Shown in pieces: positions 35,025 through 45,800 of a stretch of DNA of 64,000 nucleotides. The notes beneath the pieces were generated by a model. It did no database searches and was not told the origin of the DNA. It was given only the letters and a program-made list of their open reading frames with translations. The DNA lies in contig CAXBBS010000011.1 of NCBI GenBank assembly GCA_963974485.1, positions 1 to 64,000 on the forward strand, given 5' to 3'. Each line of letters starts with the position of its first letter. Positions within the stretch are counted from its first letter, which is position 1. A program made the translations under genes and the position numbers. The DNA comes from JAALKW01 sp963974485 (GTDB lineage Bacteria; Pseudomonadota; Gammaproteobacteria; Legionellales; Legionellaceae).

Positions 35025-36035
35025 ATGTACCCAGAATCAAGTTCAGATTTATCCACTTTAATTTATGGCAGTTTCAATAACCTATTTAAAATAACAAAGC
35101 ATTTAGTTAGGAGCCCCCTTTCTTTGTTTGTATATGCTTTGTCCTCACAGTCACTTCTAGTTGCAGCATTTAATAAAAAAACATTAGAAAATGTACGCGA
35201 TCATTTGATTGAGAATCGATTATCCATCACGTGGGAAATCAATGAGTCGGGATTTGTAAGGATGAAAATGCCAATAGAATTGATAGACTTGAATGATACC
35301 TGCTTCAATCAAGATAACATCGACGAGTATCGATTAAGATGCAATTTTTGGTACAGTGGGCCATTGGAAGGTGTCGTTGGTGATAGGCTTAAGGATGCCG
35401 AAGACCATGATCACCCTAATGGGTTTATAAGCTATATCGTAAATAAGGGTTATGCTCATGAAGTATTCGACCTCGTTTCGCGCAATACATCAGCCCTTGA
35501 ATGTCAAACCAATGCCCCCGATCAAACCGATGAATGCAGATTAATTCAGTCTTATTACAAAGCTGAAAATATAACAACGCTCTTAGGAACAGCTCAGCTA
35601 AGAAAAACAGAAGAGAGTACCGTTAAAGCAAGTGATATCGTTATTTTTGATGACAAAGCTGTTCATCGAATACAAGGATTTAAAGCCGATACACTCACAC
35701 TTAATGCCGTACGTATGGATGGTGATTCAGTCACGAATATTTATCTTCGCCCTGGGGAGTCCAATGACGTTAAGCAAACCAGGACGCTACTCATCGATGA
35801 GGCTGCACATATCATTACGGATGAGGCTATTGAAATTTATAATATAGCAATCAGTCGAGCAGATAGCCTTGTTTCAGATGCTGGTCGTATATTCAATTAC
35901 ACCGCCTCCGTCCCTGTTCAACAAAACTCATGCAACATGTCTGAGACCATGGGATTATTTTCTCAAAATCACAAGAGACCAGATGATGAAAATTGCGTCA
36001 TGCCAGAACAATGCATGATGGAAACTAAGATTTAA
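35025..36035 (+). CDS. Hypothetical protein, effector-like
   Basis: The product is about 336 aa from ATG 35025; ATG 35013 and TTG 34977 are alternatives, none with a strong ribosome-binding site. It is not recognised. The C-terminus MGLFSQNHKRPDDENC contains the GLFS and KRP elements seen at the ends of several other proteins in this window. The gene lies 26 bp before the oxidoreductase gene on the same strand and is probably co-transcribed with it. A relic of the last residues of this gene plus the start of the oxidoreductase is at 31068-31326. Confidence 0.65.
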   Translation: MYPESSSDLSTLIYGSFNNLFKITKHLVRSPLSLFVYALSSQSLLVAAFNKKTLENVRDHLIENRLSITWEINESGFVRMKMPIELIDLNDTCFNQDNIDEYRLRCNFWYSGPLEGVVGDRLKDAEDHDHPNGFISYIVNKGYAHEVFDLVSRNTSALECQTNAPDQTDECRLIQSYYKAENITTLLGTAQLRKTEESTVKASDIVIFDDKAVHRIQGFKADTLTLNAVRMDGDSVTNIYLRPGESNDVKQTRTLLIDEAAHIITDEAIEIYNIAISRADSLVSDAGRIFNYTASVPVQQNSCNMSETMGLFSQNHKRPDDENCVMPEQCMMETKI

Positions 36036-36061
36036 TTTAAATAATCGAGCAGAGGTGATGT

Positions 36062-37189
36062 ATGTTTGAAGAAGCAAATAATATTCAAGAAAAGAACACT
36101 CAAAAAAAGAAACGGGTCGTTGTTATTGGCGCGTCAGGAAAAAAAGGCAGTGAGTATATTGCTGCGATCATGAAGCGTAATGATCTTGAAATAGTTGGCC
36201 TTGTGATAAATAAACACACATCACCGCTTGTTGCAGACTTAGAAAGCCGGGGCGTACGCGTTATTCGTAATGGACACATCGATCAACTACTTACAAACAT
36301 CTCTTTTGATATTGCCGTTGTTAGTGTACCGCACAGTGAACACAGACTTGTTACGCAAGCACTTTTGCATGCGGATAAATATGTGATCAAAGAAAAGCCT
36401 TTAGCTATGAGTATAACGGAGGCAGAAGAATATGACGCGATCATCAGCGTTAATCATCTTCCTCCAGTCTTCACCACGGTACAAAGAGACAGCCTACCTT
36501 CATTTTTGAATGCAAAAGAAGATCTTCATTTGATTGGACAACCGATTAGCTTCCAATATGATTACTGGTTTAATCTTCCTTCCGTTACAACAGGTTGGCG
36601 CGCTCAGATGATGACAGCTGGTGGTGGTGTTGTTTTAGATATGGGTTACCATGCCATCGATGTTATTATCAAATTTTTTGGTAAACCTAATGCTATTTCA
36701 GCATCCATGTCTTATAAATACCAAGAGACAGAACAGGAAGCGCTCGAGGATTATGCTGAAATTACCATGGAATACACCACGGATAGCTTACAAGGAAAAT
36801 TAGTTCTAGACAGGCATGCTGATGTAAAAAAAGAATCGTTTACGATACATGGGTCACATGGTTATATCGTGATTCAACCCCAAGGTTATCAAGTATTTAA
36901 TTTAGAACATAAACTGATTAAAGAGCTTCATTGCGTACTATCTAAAGATGAATTAACAGAAAGAATGTTCGAAAAAGCCATTCCTATCATGATGAATACA
37001 GAGCAACTTCATCATGATTTTACTCGTAATCGTCACAATGTAGAAACCATTGACCGTATATATGCATGCAGAAAAACAAAACTCAATGACTTTCAAGCAC
37101 TTTCACTTTTTAGCCCAAAAACAACAAATCATAAAGATAGTGTGGATTTAGATAGGGTCGCTTCTGGCACGCATCATGCTGAGCTTTGA
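36062..37189 (+). CDS. Gfo/Idh/MocA-family oxidoreductase
   Basis: This family consists of NAD(P)-dependent sugar, inositol or related dehydrogenases. The 375-aa product has the Rossmann start RVVVIGASGKKGSEYIAAI (residues about 17-35), the diagnostic EKP in KYVIKEKPLAMSITEAEEYD, and AGGGVVLDMGYHAIDVI, the family's substrate/catalytic region. The C-terminal half is the usual alpha/beta dimerisation domain. It ends in ALSLFSPKTTNHKDSV, an extension not typical of metabolic members and similar to the other LSLFS tails here. AGAGGTG precedes the ATG. Substrate unknown. Confidence 0.85.
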   Translation: MFEEANNIQEKNTQKKKRVVVIGASGKKGSEYIAAIMKRNDLEIVGLVINKHTSPLVADLESRGVRVIRNGHIDQLLTNISFDIAVVSVPHSEHRLVTQALLHADKYVIKEKPLAMSITEAEEYDAIISVNHLPPVFTTVQRDSLPSFLNAKEDLHLIGQPISFQYDYWFNLPSVTTGWRAQMMTAGGGVVLDMGYHAIDVIIKFFGKPNAISASMSYKYQETEQEALEDYAEITMEYTTDSLQGKLVLDRHADVKKESFTIHGSHGYIVIQPQGYQVFNLEHKLIKELHCVLSKDELTERMFEKAIPIMMNTEQLHHDFTRNRHNVETIDRIYACRKTKLNDFQALSLFSPKTTNHKDSVDLDRVASGTHHAEL

Positions 37190-37251
37190 TGCCTGACTGC
37201 GTAAGATTGCATTTAAACAAGACTTAAACCCAATAGGAATTTAAGAATATC

Positions 37252-38484
37252 ATGATTAGTGTAGAAGAAATAAATAGATATCCTGAGTTACATGATTTTA
37301 TTAACGCAGAAAGCACGGCTGAGCGCGAGCTATATGCAAAACAGCTACGCTCTTCTTATCTCGTCATGAACGATATATCGATGTTTAGAGAGAATCTTTC
37401 ACCCATCGGTATTATCGCTGGCTTAGGTCTTCCTGAACACTTTAAAATCTTAGAGCGAGTTGAGCATCTATTGTTTACGCAAGAGATACCTCAAGCACTG
37501 ATGAAGGCTATTCAGGGTGGTCAACTGAATATAGTTCATTATTTATTGGAGCAAGATTTAACACAATTGAACCGTTCGTCTATATATTCTTCACTGCTGA
37601 TGGCAATCAGAACAAACAGCTCCGCTATATTCAACCGCCTTCTCGATATGTATAAATTTGAACAGATGCTCATTGAGAAATCGAGTGAAATATTCACGCA
37701 CGCATGCCGTATATTAAATAACCCATTGATTATAAAAAAACTTTTATCCTACTCCTCATGTTTTTCACTAGCAAACAAGAATGAAAGTATATGCAATCCA
37801 ACCTATCTTTTAGAATTCATTCGTGACAAACTTTCAGCATTACACGCACTAGAATCACATCAATTACATGCACATGAGTGTGTGTTTTATTTTTATGTTC
37901 TCAAAACCTTGATTCGTACGTCGTCATCTTTGTGGCATGATGAAATTAAATTTCTACTTCAAATTCCTACCGTGAGAGCATTGGTTCATACAGAAATAAC
38001 GTTAGGTCAACCCAATGAATTATTTCGCTTAGCTTTAAGCGTTCAGAATTACAGCGCCGAAAAAGCGTTATCTTTGATTCCAGCAGTCATCAAGCATGCG
38101 GAGCAGAATCATTTCTATGGTGATGAAGAGGCTCTTGTACGCCACAAAAATCGTCGAATGCAATTTGAAGCGTCCGTAAGCTGTATTACCATGCTACAAG
38201 CGCTATATCCGGCTCGCCGTTCGATGCCTCGGCTATTTGAAAACGACCGTGCGGCACACATACATTACATGTATCGCAAAACGTTTATAACCGAAATCTT
38301 AGGGCATGTTTTTTCCTACCTTACCCCCCCTCATCAAATACCATCCGTGAAGGAAAACATGGATTTTGTTATAAAAGCTAAGACGATGTTACTCGCACAA
38401 GATTCTCGCCTCTTCCATCACGCTATGAAAGAAACGGAAACTGCCGAGATAAGTATCGACCAAACACCTGGGCACTTTTTTTAA
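37252..38484 (+). CDS. Hypothetical protein with ankyrin-like region and F-box-like motif
   Basis: In the 410-aa product residues about 82-130 read as ankyrin-like helices (ALMKAIQGGQLNIVHYLLEQ, LLMAIRTNSSAIFNRLLD). Near residue 345 the segment FITEILGHVFSYLTPP resembles an F-box core (x-E-I-L-x-x-I-F-S-Y-L). The combination occurs in Legionella effectors that recruit host ubiquitin ligases, but the similarity here is weak and judged only by eye. There is no signal peptide. It converges with the LuxR gene at 38481, overlapping by 4 bp. Confidence 0.65.
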   Translation: MISVEEINRYPELHDFINAESTAERELYAKQLRSSYLVMNDISMFRENLSPIGIIAGLGLPEHFKILERVEHLLFTQEIPQALMKAIQGGQLNIVHYLLEQDLTQLNRSSIYSSLLMAIRTNSSAIFNRLLDMYKFEQMLIEKSSEIFTHACRILNNPLIIKKLLSYSSCFSLANKNESICNPTYLLEFIRDKLSALHALESHQLHAHECVFYFYVLKTLIRTSSSLWHDEIKFLLQIPTVRALVHTEITLGQPNELFRLALSVQNYSAEKALSLIPAVIKHAEQNHFYGDEEALVRHKNRRMQFEASVSCITMLQALYPARRSMPRLFENDRAAHIHYMYRKTFITEILGHVFSYLTPPHQIPSVKENMDFVIKAKTMLLAQDSRLFHHAMKETETAEISIDQTPGHFF

Positions 38485-39296
38485 GAAATGTTGAGTTGCT
38501 CTGCATATGAAAGAATCAAATCTTTACTGGAGCGACAGCCCAGCTGTTGGCGTATGAGCACTAGATAATGCTCCACCGTTCTTGGTGATAAATTCATGGC
38601 TCGCGCTATTTCTTTTGAAGATTGTCCTTGTGTAAGATAACGAAGGCATCGGCCTTGTTGCCTAGATAAATACGTTGGCAAATGTGTGTTTCGATGAAAA
38701 ACACATACACGTTCCACATTCGATTCAAGAATAGCGCGTTGATTGGGCGCCAACATATCATTAAAATTGGGTAATACAGCTCGATTTTCAACTGACTTCG
38801 CTTCTAGTATTATGTCTTTTGCAAATATATTGTAATTTTCTAATATGTCTTGCAATAAAGCGCCGTTATTAATGACGTAATGCAAAAAATCATGCTCCGA
38901 CAAATCAAAGAACAATGTATATAGATTCTGACAACCTTGTTCGCGAACAGAAAAATGCACAGCATTTCGTCCATAATTAAACCCTTTAGCCTGACCAATC
39001 TTACGAAGCAATGCCATCAGAGGGGCGCACTCTTTATAATATCCGGCTAAGACTTTATCAATATAAATGCCATCAGCGAGCATTCTTCCCGAATCATCGG
39101 TACATGCGATGGGTATTTTATTCTCATAATAATAGGATAATATTTCTTGCTCGGTCACCAACATCGATATTTCACCATGACCAAATGTAATATCATGCAC
39201 AAAATTAACGACATGTTTGTCTCTTAATGAATGACAAAATGATCGTATACACTCACTCGCGTCTAAAAAAAAATTACGTGTATTTGCTACGCTCAT
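38481..39296 (-). CDS. LuxR-type transcriptional regulator
   Basis: The 271-aa product ends in a clear LuxR/GerE domain: LSRQQGRCLRYLTQGQSSKE then IARAMNLSPRTVEHYLVLIR (about 200-262). The N-terminal 190 residues form a probable ligand or sensory domain without clear family (YYENKIPIACTDDSGRMLAD). The HTH is similar to that of the PAS-LuxR protein at 31505. The gene lies next to the IS insertion at 39424; its own promoter should lie in 39297-39423. Confidence 0.85.
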   Translation of the reverse strand: MSVANTRNFFLDASECIRSFCHSLRDKHVVNFVHDITFGHGEISMLVTEQEILSYYYENKIPIACTDDSGRMLADGIYIDKVLAGYYKECAPLMALLRKIGQAKGFNYGRNAVHFSVREQGCQNLYTLFFDLSEHDFLHYVINNGALLQDILENYNIFAKDIILEAKSVENRAVLPNFNDMLAPNQRAILESNVERVCVFHRNTHLPTYLSRQQGRCLRYLTQGQSSKEIARAMNLSPRTVEHYLVLIRQQLGCRSSKDLILSYAEQLNIS

Positions 39297-39423
39297 ATCA
39301 GCAACTCAATTCTGATTGAATAAAGAAAAGATGCGTATAATAACACAAACAAAAAGATCAACAAACAGTCATGTTGTTTTTATTTTAATATAACTTTACC
39401 CTAAAGTAAGGCCCCTGCAAAAA

Positions 39424-40472
39424 ATGACGTGGTCAAGTAAATTAGGACAATCCAGTTAAGCTACCTTTTTTAATACCAACCTTTCGTCTTCAAATTGCTT
39501 TGGGCTTCGATACTCAAGGTATGAGTGCAACCGATGACTATTATAAAACATCGTGATGTAATCTAAAATATCAAGCTGAGCTTCTGAGCGCGTTTGATAG
39601 TGACGCCATTGCACACGTTCTTGCTTTAAACTGCCCAAAAAACTCTCAGCCACAGCATTGTCCCAACAATTACCTTTCCTGCTCATACTCCCAGTACACT
39701 TATGCGTATTTAACAACAACCGATACGCCTTACTAGCATATTTCGACCCTCGATCTGAATGCACAATCAGGCCTGGTGCTGGCTTTCGCTGCCAAATAGC
39801 CATCCGTAGCGCATCACAAACAATAGATGCTTTCATGCGTGAGCTAATACTCCAACCCACAACACGTCGTGAGAATAAATCGATAACAATAGCTAAATAC
39901 AACCAGCCTTCCTGCGTCCAAATATAGGTGATATCGGAAACGTACGCTCGATCAGGCTGTGATACAACAAATTTTCTATCCAATTTATTCTCAAATACAG
40001 GGTGTTTATGATCACTATTTGTTGTCACCTTGTATTTTTTACGACTCTTAGCTTGTACGCCAGCTTCTCGCATAAGCGTGCGAGTTTTGCGTCGACAGGC
40101 CAGGTCTTCTTATGTTGGGTGATGAACGAGTATTTCACTTCGTTTCTTTGGCAAAGAAGACCGTCGCTTTTTTTAATATTTCTTTTTCCATTTTTAAGCG
40201 TTTATTTTCGTCCCTCAACCTACGGATTTCTTCCTGATCCGGCGTTAATTTACCATTACCTCGAAATGCATGCTTTTATCCAGCGACTTAACATCTTTGG
40301 GTTAAGTGACAACGCTTTTCCTGCGTCTGTCTGGCTATAGCCTTGCTCAAGAACAAGGTTTATTGCATCTAATTTAAATTCTTTCGAATATTTCGTTCTA
40401 TTGCTCATGTTTGCTCCAGTTAAGCTTAATTATCTCTTAACTGGGTTGTCATAATCAATTAGACCACGTCAT
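39424..40472 (-). mobile_element. IS3-family insertion sequence, internally deleted
   Basis: The element is bounded by imperfect inverted repeats: ATGACGTGGTC at 39424-39434 and GACCACGTCAT at 40462-40472, with continuing similarity to the TCCAGTTAA / TTAACTGGG segments. It is 1049 bp long, shorter than the roughly 1.2 kb typical of this IS type. It carries orfA and orfB in the minus direction. No 3-bp target duplication is visible. It interrupts an ISNCY-like relic on its right side. Confidence 0.88.
39456..40407 (-). pseudogene. IS3-family transposase (orfA + orfB), disrupted
   Basis: From ATG 40407 orfA reads MSNRTKYSKEFKLDAINLVL, EQGYSQTDAGKALSLNPKML (helix-turn-helix), then hits a stop after KACISR. 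A shifted frame continues LTPDQEEIRRLRDENKRLKM (leucine zipper). orfB starts ...KYSFITQHKKTWPVD and then jumps near nt 40098 to ARLMREAGVQAKSRKKYK, losing about 60 codons of the usual HTH/HeRH region. The integrase core from there is intact (DITYIWTQEGWLYLAIVIDL, VHSDRGSKYAS, the last Glu in DNAVAESFLGSLK, and YNSHRLHSYLEY). Not functional as a transposase. Confidence 0.85.
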
Positions 40473-40666
40473 ACTTGCGTTAAATTTTTATCAATGATTT
40501 TTTGAATCACTGATAATCGTTCTAATTCGTCCGTGCTCATCGTTAACATCCCCCTTAACATCATTGTTCTCCCATCCGTTAAGTCACTTTTAAATCGTAG
40601 ACTCACTGGGCGAGAAAGGGGATCTTTCTATTTTTCTAAACCGGACATTTCTACTTTGCCGCTACA
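40473..40666 (-). pseudogene. ISNCY-type transposase 5' fragment cut by the IS3 element
   Basis: On the minus strand an ATG near 40563 opens MLRGMLTMSTDELERLSVIQ, KIIDKNLTQV and stops exactly at the IS3 boundary. This is the characteristic N-terminus of ISNCY (IS1202-like) transposases, where an HTH would follow. Upstream, ccggacatttctactttgcc and gctacaa (40641-40666) resemble the terminal repeat of such elements. I find no remainder of the gene on the left side of the IS3 copy. The adjoining 40667-40745 contains only the upstream region of the next gene. Confidence 0.7.
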
Positions 40667-40745
40667 AATATATGCCCCTTAATTGCTCGCTATCACCTCA
40701 TATGTTACACTTTGTAAATTATTTTCAAGAGGCTAATCAACGCTT

Positions 40746-41597
40746 ATGACACAATTAAAACCAGGAATAGACTACACAACACTGTTAACACATATTTTTA
40801 AACAGCCCGTACAATTTACAACAACAGCATTGTTTTTTGCTGCTTTGCACCGTGGATCTCTTTCTGGATCCATTTATGGTACATTCCTGACGTTTGGCTT
40901 GATCGCCGGCTATACCTGTGCGAAAGTAAAAATTGAGAAATTGAAAACTAGAACCGATTTAATCGAAGCTACTTACGTAAACCATTTTTTAGATCAACTT
41001 GTTACCGACATACATAATGCTGAAATGAGAAATAATCCTTCTTTATTCGATCATGCTAAAGTAGCCCTTATGCTGCCGTTCATGATTAAATTTTCATCAT
41101 TTATGTTAGCACTCTTGCATCTAGAGTTAGATAATTACCAACCGCAGATACAAAACTTCATGTTGTTGCTATCTATTTATACAGGTCTAAAATTTGCAGT
41201 ATCTTCAAAAGTAGACGAACTTAATCAATCAAACCTATTGCTTGAACAAATTGAAACCAGTGAAATATTATCCGTCTATACGCGCCTAACTTCCGCACAA
41301 ACCACGGAACTTTTTCAACGTATTCAAAAGCAACCAAAGATTAATGGTGTTCAGCATACTGGCTTTTTACCTAAGAATATTGAAGCGAAGCTCGACAGAC
41401 TAATTCCAAAGAAAGATTTACTCCAGTTTACAATTTTTAGTTCTATTATTAATAAAAAAGGCCCCAATAGACCCGCAATTCCTCGGGACATGCTGATTGA
41501 AATAGGAAAATTCATGCAGTTGGGCAATGATGATGATGGTCAACCAAATATAAGAAATATCATTGAGCATGCTCAGGAAAGAGGTCTCAACTTGTGA
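40746..41597 (+). CDS. Membrane protein of unknown function
   Basis: The 283-aa product has two or three predicted membrane stretches: ALFFAALHRGSLSGSIYGTF and LTFGLIAGYTCA (about 26-58), MLPFMIKFSSFMLALLHL (about 112-130) and FMLLLSIYTGLKFAV (about 138-155). The C-terminal 120 residues are soluble; IPRDMLIEIGKFMQL near residue 250 is faintly F-box-like. The gene is not recognised. It begins 79 bp after the ISNCY relic and has only a weak AAGAGG site 14 nt before its ATG. Confidence 0.65.
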   Translation: MTQLKPGIDYTTLLTHIFKQPVQFTTTALFFAALHRGSLSGSIYGTFLTFGLIAGYTCAKVKIEKLKTRTDLIEATYVNHFLDQLVTDIHNAEMRNNPSLFDHAKVALMLPFMIKFSSFMLALLHLELDNYQPQIQNFMLLLSIYTGLKFAVSSKVDELNQSNLLLEQIETSEILSVYTRLTSAQTTELFQRIQKQPKINGVQHTGFLPKNIEAKLDRLIPKKDLLQFTIFSSIINKKGPNRPAIPRDMLIEIGKFMQLGNDDDGQPNIRNIIEHAQERGLNL

Positions 41598-41703
41598 TGA
41601 CGTAGCGTGTTTACAAGGTTCTTTGAAAGTTTGGGTATTCTTGCGAACGGTGGTTCGCCTTAATACTCATGTTATTTAGCTACTCAATTGCGACACCGAC
41701 GGC

Positions 41704-41726
41704 TTATCCACAAATTCTGGGGATAA
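41704..41726. repeat. Inverted pair of DnaA-box-like sequences, copy B
   Basis: TTATCCACA (41704-41712) and TGGGGATAA (41718-41726) repeat the arrangement at 33732-33754, with similar flanks (gactgtgaaaaaaccggtgt). Confidence 0.6.
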
Positions 41727-41796
41727 GACTGTGAAAAAACCGGTGTACACTGTGAAAGCGAGTATGGCTACACCCTCAGAGGGCTCTACTCGACTC

Positions 41797-42756
41797 TCAT
41801 GAATGGAATGGCGTAGCAGCCTTCGTATCGGGTAATTGAGCATCGGCGTTTTGTGCTTCTTGAACACAGGCTTTCATTAAACGTCGAATATCATCCATAT
41901 CAACACGTCCTGAGCTGTCGAAAAATCCCTGTTGGGAGGCATCTTTCGGACCATGAAGGAGCTTTTGTATCGTTACACTAAGCTCAGATTCTTCATCGAT
42001 CATACCTAAAATATTGTCTTCCATGATTTTTAGTAAGCAACATAATAAGCTGTCACTTAAATATTCGAACACGACATTAAGCTCGCCAATATTATTAATC
42101 AACTCCGGAAGCACATCTTTCATGGCCAGAATAACCGCCAAAAACTGCTCTCGTGAGAACTTTCCAAGTGCATCTCCAAACTGATGACTCGTTTGAATGA
42201 TGCCAGGCAGCTGGGGTTTCATCACGTCCGTCACGGCCGTACATTGCTCCGGCGTAAGATACTGGAGTGCAATTCTAAAATCATTCCCGTTTTTAATTAT
42301 TTCAGATAGCTTATCGCCCATAGCGAGAGCAACGACTATGCACTGCTCCGGCGTGAGGTCTTGGAATAACTCCCCAAGCTTAGTCCCGTTTCTAATGATT
42401 GTAGACAGCTTATCGCTCATGGCGAAAGTCAACGCCGTGCACTGCTCCGGCGTGAGGTACACGAGTACATGTCGAAACTGAGTCACGCTTTGAATCAGAT
42501 CAGGCAGCCTTTCTGTCATGACCTCATAAACCAACGTGCGCTGCTCGGATGTGAGGCGCTGACATACGGCTCCGAAGTCAATGCCATTTTTTATGATTAT
42601 AGGCAACTTATCGTTTAATACCTGAAGTATGATTTCAATTTTATCGACGTGCAGGTGAATAAGAAGCGCTGCTAAATCTTGTGGTGTTCGCACATCAGGC
42701 ACAGATGTATTGCGTGGTAATGCTTGCATACGCGCGTTAATCTCTGGAACATTCAT
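41797..42756 (-). CDS. 33-aa helical-repeat protein, small paralogue
   Basis: The 319-aa product starts MNVPEINARMQALPRNTSVP, as in its paralogues, but lacks their long central module and goes straight to VDKIEIILQVLNDKLP and about six 33-aa repeats (LTPEQCTALTFAMSDKLSTI, LTPEQCIVVALAMGDKLSEI), nt 42010-42660. The tail is CCLLKIMEDNILGMIDEESE and a Ser/Gln-rich end (SSGRVDMDDIRRLMKACVQE). It does not have the KKPR/KRPR end of the two larger paralogues. It is the intact relative of the pseudogene at 32564. Function unknown; a helical solenoid is likely. Confidence 0.8.
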   Translation of the reverse strand: MNVPEINARMQALPRNTSVPDVRTPQDLAALLIHLHVDKIEIILQVLNDKLPIIIKNGIDFGAVCQRLTSEQRTLVYEVMTERLPDLIQSVTQFRHVLVYLTPEQCTALTFAMSDKLSTIIRNGTKLGELFQDLTPEQCIVVALAMGDKLSEIIKNGNDFRIALQYLTPEQCTAVTDVMKPQLPGIIQTSHQFGDALGKFSREQFLAVILAMKDVLPELINNIGELNVVFEYLSDSLLCCLLKIMEDNILGMIDEESELSVTIQKLLHGPKDASQQGFFDSSGRVDMDDIRRLMKACVQEAQNADAQLPDTKAATPFHS

Positions 42757-42851
42757 AGACTATCTACCTACCCTAAGTTACGTCCTCTAATACGCCCATA
42801 ATAGCACAAACCAACCACAAAGGTCTAATTAAGAGCATTTGATGCATTTAA

Positions 42852-45800
42852 TTAGCCTGGCCTTTTACCCTTGGGAGCATCATCGTCCGACTCTTCTCCA
42901 CAAGGTCTTTTCTTAGGATCCTTACTATCATCAAATAATGAAGTTTCAGCATTCGAACTTGTACTAACCAATTCATCCATAGCAGGTTTTTCCAAACGAG
43001 GTTTCTTATGAGAATTCCTATCATCACCGAAAAATGAAAGTCTAGCCTTCGAATGAGATGATTTAACAGCAGCGTTTTGTTGCTGATCATAATTAATAAT
43101 TAACTGTCTCATCACATTTATTTCTTCAGGATTTAGGGCCGCGAAGCCCACCTGCTGGTAACTATGCATGATCTCTCGTATTTTAATACCAAGCTCAGAT
43201 TCTGCATGCGCCATATTCAGCAGCTTGTCTTTCATGATATCGAGTAGGCGACAGAGTTGCTGTTCATTTAAATATTTACTCACAGATTTAAGTTCATAGA
43301 TATTTAGTATGATGTCAGGTAACTCATCTTTCATGACCTCAAAAACCGACGTGCGCTGCTTCGTCGAGAGCGATTGGAGTGCATCTGCAAACGCTGCGCC
43401 GTTTTCTAAGATGTTAAAAAGCTTATCGTTCAGAGCTAGAACAACCGCCGCGCACTGATCGGGCGTAAGGCGCTGAAGAACGGCGCCAAACTGACCGCCA
43501 TTTTTTATGATGTCAGAAATCTTATCGCTCAGAGCTAGAACAACCGCCGTGCACTGCAAAGGGCTTAGCCACTTAAGTAAAAGGACCAAATTAGAGCCGT
43601 CGTTAATAATATCGGGTAGCTTGGCTTTTATAGCTAGAACAACCGCCGTGCACTGCTCGGACGTAAGGCGCTGAAGAACGGCGCCAAACTGACCGCCATT
43701 TTTTATGATGTCAGAAATCTTATCGCTCAGAGCTAGAACAACCGCCGTGCACTGCTCGGCCGTAAGGCGCTGAAGAACGACACCAAACTGACCGCCATTT
43801 TTAATAATTTCTGGCAGCTTATCGATCATGACTTCATAAACCGCTGTGCATTGCTCGGGTGTGAGATACTCGAGTGCAGCTGAAAAATCAAAGCCGTTTT
43901 TAATGATTTCAGGCAGCTTATCTTTCATGGCCTCATAAACCGGCGTACGCTGCTCGGGCGTGAGGGGCTTAAATACATAGCCAAAATCATGGCCATTTTT
44001 AATGATATCTAGCAGCGTATCACTCATCGCTAGAAGAACCGCTGTGCACTGATCGGACGCAAGGGGCTTAAGTACATGGCCAAAATCATGGCTACTTTTA
44101 ATGATGTCAGAAAGCTTACCCCTCATTGCCAGAGTAACCTCCGTACACCACTGAGGGCTGAGCCGCTTAAGTGTGCGTCCAAAATTCTTTGTATTTGAAA
44201 TAATGCTAGGTAATTTGTTTTTCATGACCTCATAAACCGAGCTGCGCTGCTCGGGCGTGAGGTACACAAACACATCCCCAAAATCAATGCCGTTCTGAAA
44301 GATGTCAGGCAGCGTCGCTTTCATGGCCTCATAAATCGATGTGCGCTGCTCACGCGCTAGAGGCTTGAGTACAGCTCTAAAATCTGCGCCGCTTTTAATG
44401 ATGTCTAGCAGCGTACCACTCATAGCTAGAAGAACCGCGGTGCACTTCGCAGGCGCTAGAGGCTTGAGTACAGCTACAAAATCTGAGCGTTCTTTAATGA
44501 TGTCTGGCAGTGTATCGCTCATCGCTAGAATTACCGCGGTGCACTGCTCGAGCGAGAGGAGCTTAAGTGTGGCTGCAAACTGACGACTGTCGTTTATGAT
44601 GTCAGAAAGCTTACCGCTCATGACCTGAAGTATCATTTCAATTTTATCGACTTGCAGGCTAATCAAGAACGCTGCTATATCTTTCGGCGTTCGAATAAGT
44701 TTGTGAACATGTTCCTCTAAAGCATGAAATACCATAGGTAACTTGGCATTCGGCGTATCCATGATCAAAAGAACAAGATCATCGAGCCTTGTGAGCTGTT
44801 GAATCACCTGTGAACGAACATTATCTTGAGATAAAACTTCAGATAAATCCTGACCCTCCATCCCCTGCACGATAAAATTTATATCAGCCAGTGATTCAAT
44901 ATGAATCGTGATGCCCAGTTGCCGCAATAACGCTGACGTAACACAAAGATTATCTTTTCCAGTGTAAGTATGCGTTTCGAATGCATGCTTTAATTCATCA
45001 TGTGCTTGATTAAAAGCCTGTATTGATGTTTCAATAATTTCTTGACGTGTACCCTCGCCTAGAGATACACCTGCAAGCAAGGCATGATGATTTTTCATGG
45101 CCGCATACAGCGCTTCACGCCTTGAGCCAATGCAGGTCTGTATAGCGTTTTCAGCACGAACAGCGCTATCCGCATTAAAAGCCACATCGAAGAGCAAACT
45201 TATTTCTTCTTTTATTTTATCCGGAATTTTTAATACTTCTTCTTCAGGGAGTGCTTGGTAATAATCTCTAAAATTAAGGATTGGCGAGTAAGCTTGTCCT
45301 GCCGCATCGACTTGCGTGCCCCGCCCGCCATGCGCATCATTTAATTCCAACTGATGAACCAATGTGGTGAGTTGACTTAATAAATGCTCGTCTTCGGTAC
45401 TTACCTTTTGATAATGTGCTTTGGCTTGGATCACGGCTTCAGTATAAGGTGAATGCATGGTGAGGCGCTGCCATGCGGCTAAATTAACCTGTTCGTCTGA
45501 TTCACCCAACTCAAAATCATAATAAGGGTTATAAGGCAGTGCTTCTTTTTCATCCATCAGTTTTACAGCGGCTATCAGGCCTACGGGATAAAGATAGCGC
45601 TTGCTGTCAGATAACACATACGATTTAAGCACCTGCTCAACGGGAAGCTTTTGTAAATCAGGGTAATCATCTGAAAAAGATTCCAAGGCAAGGCCTGGCA
45701 TAAGTTTTTCAAGCGGATGATTTGGTGAGATAAGCTTTGCAATGTCTACGAAAAATTGCGTGAGCTCTGAATTAGGCAGGGCGGTATAACTCACTGAGGT

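Noticed and set aside
39424..40472. Target-site duplication for the IS3 element
   Set aside because: Flanking triplets (aaa and act) differ, so none can be claimed.
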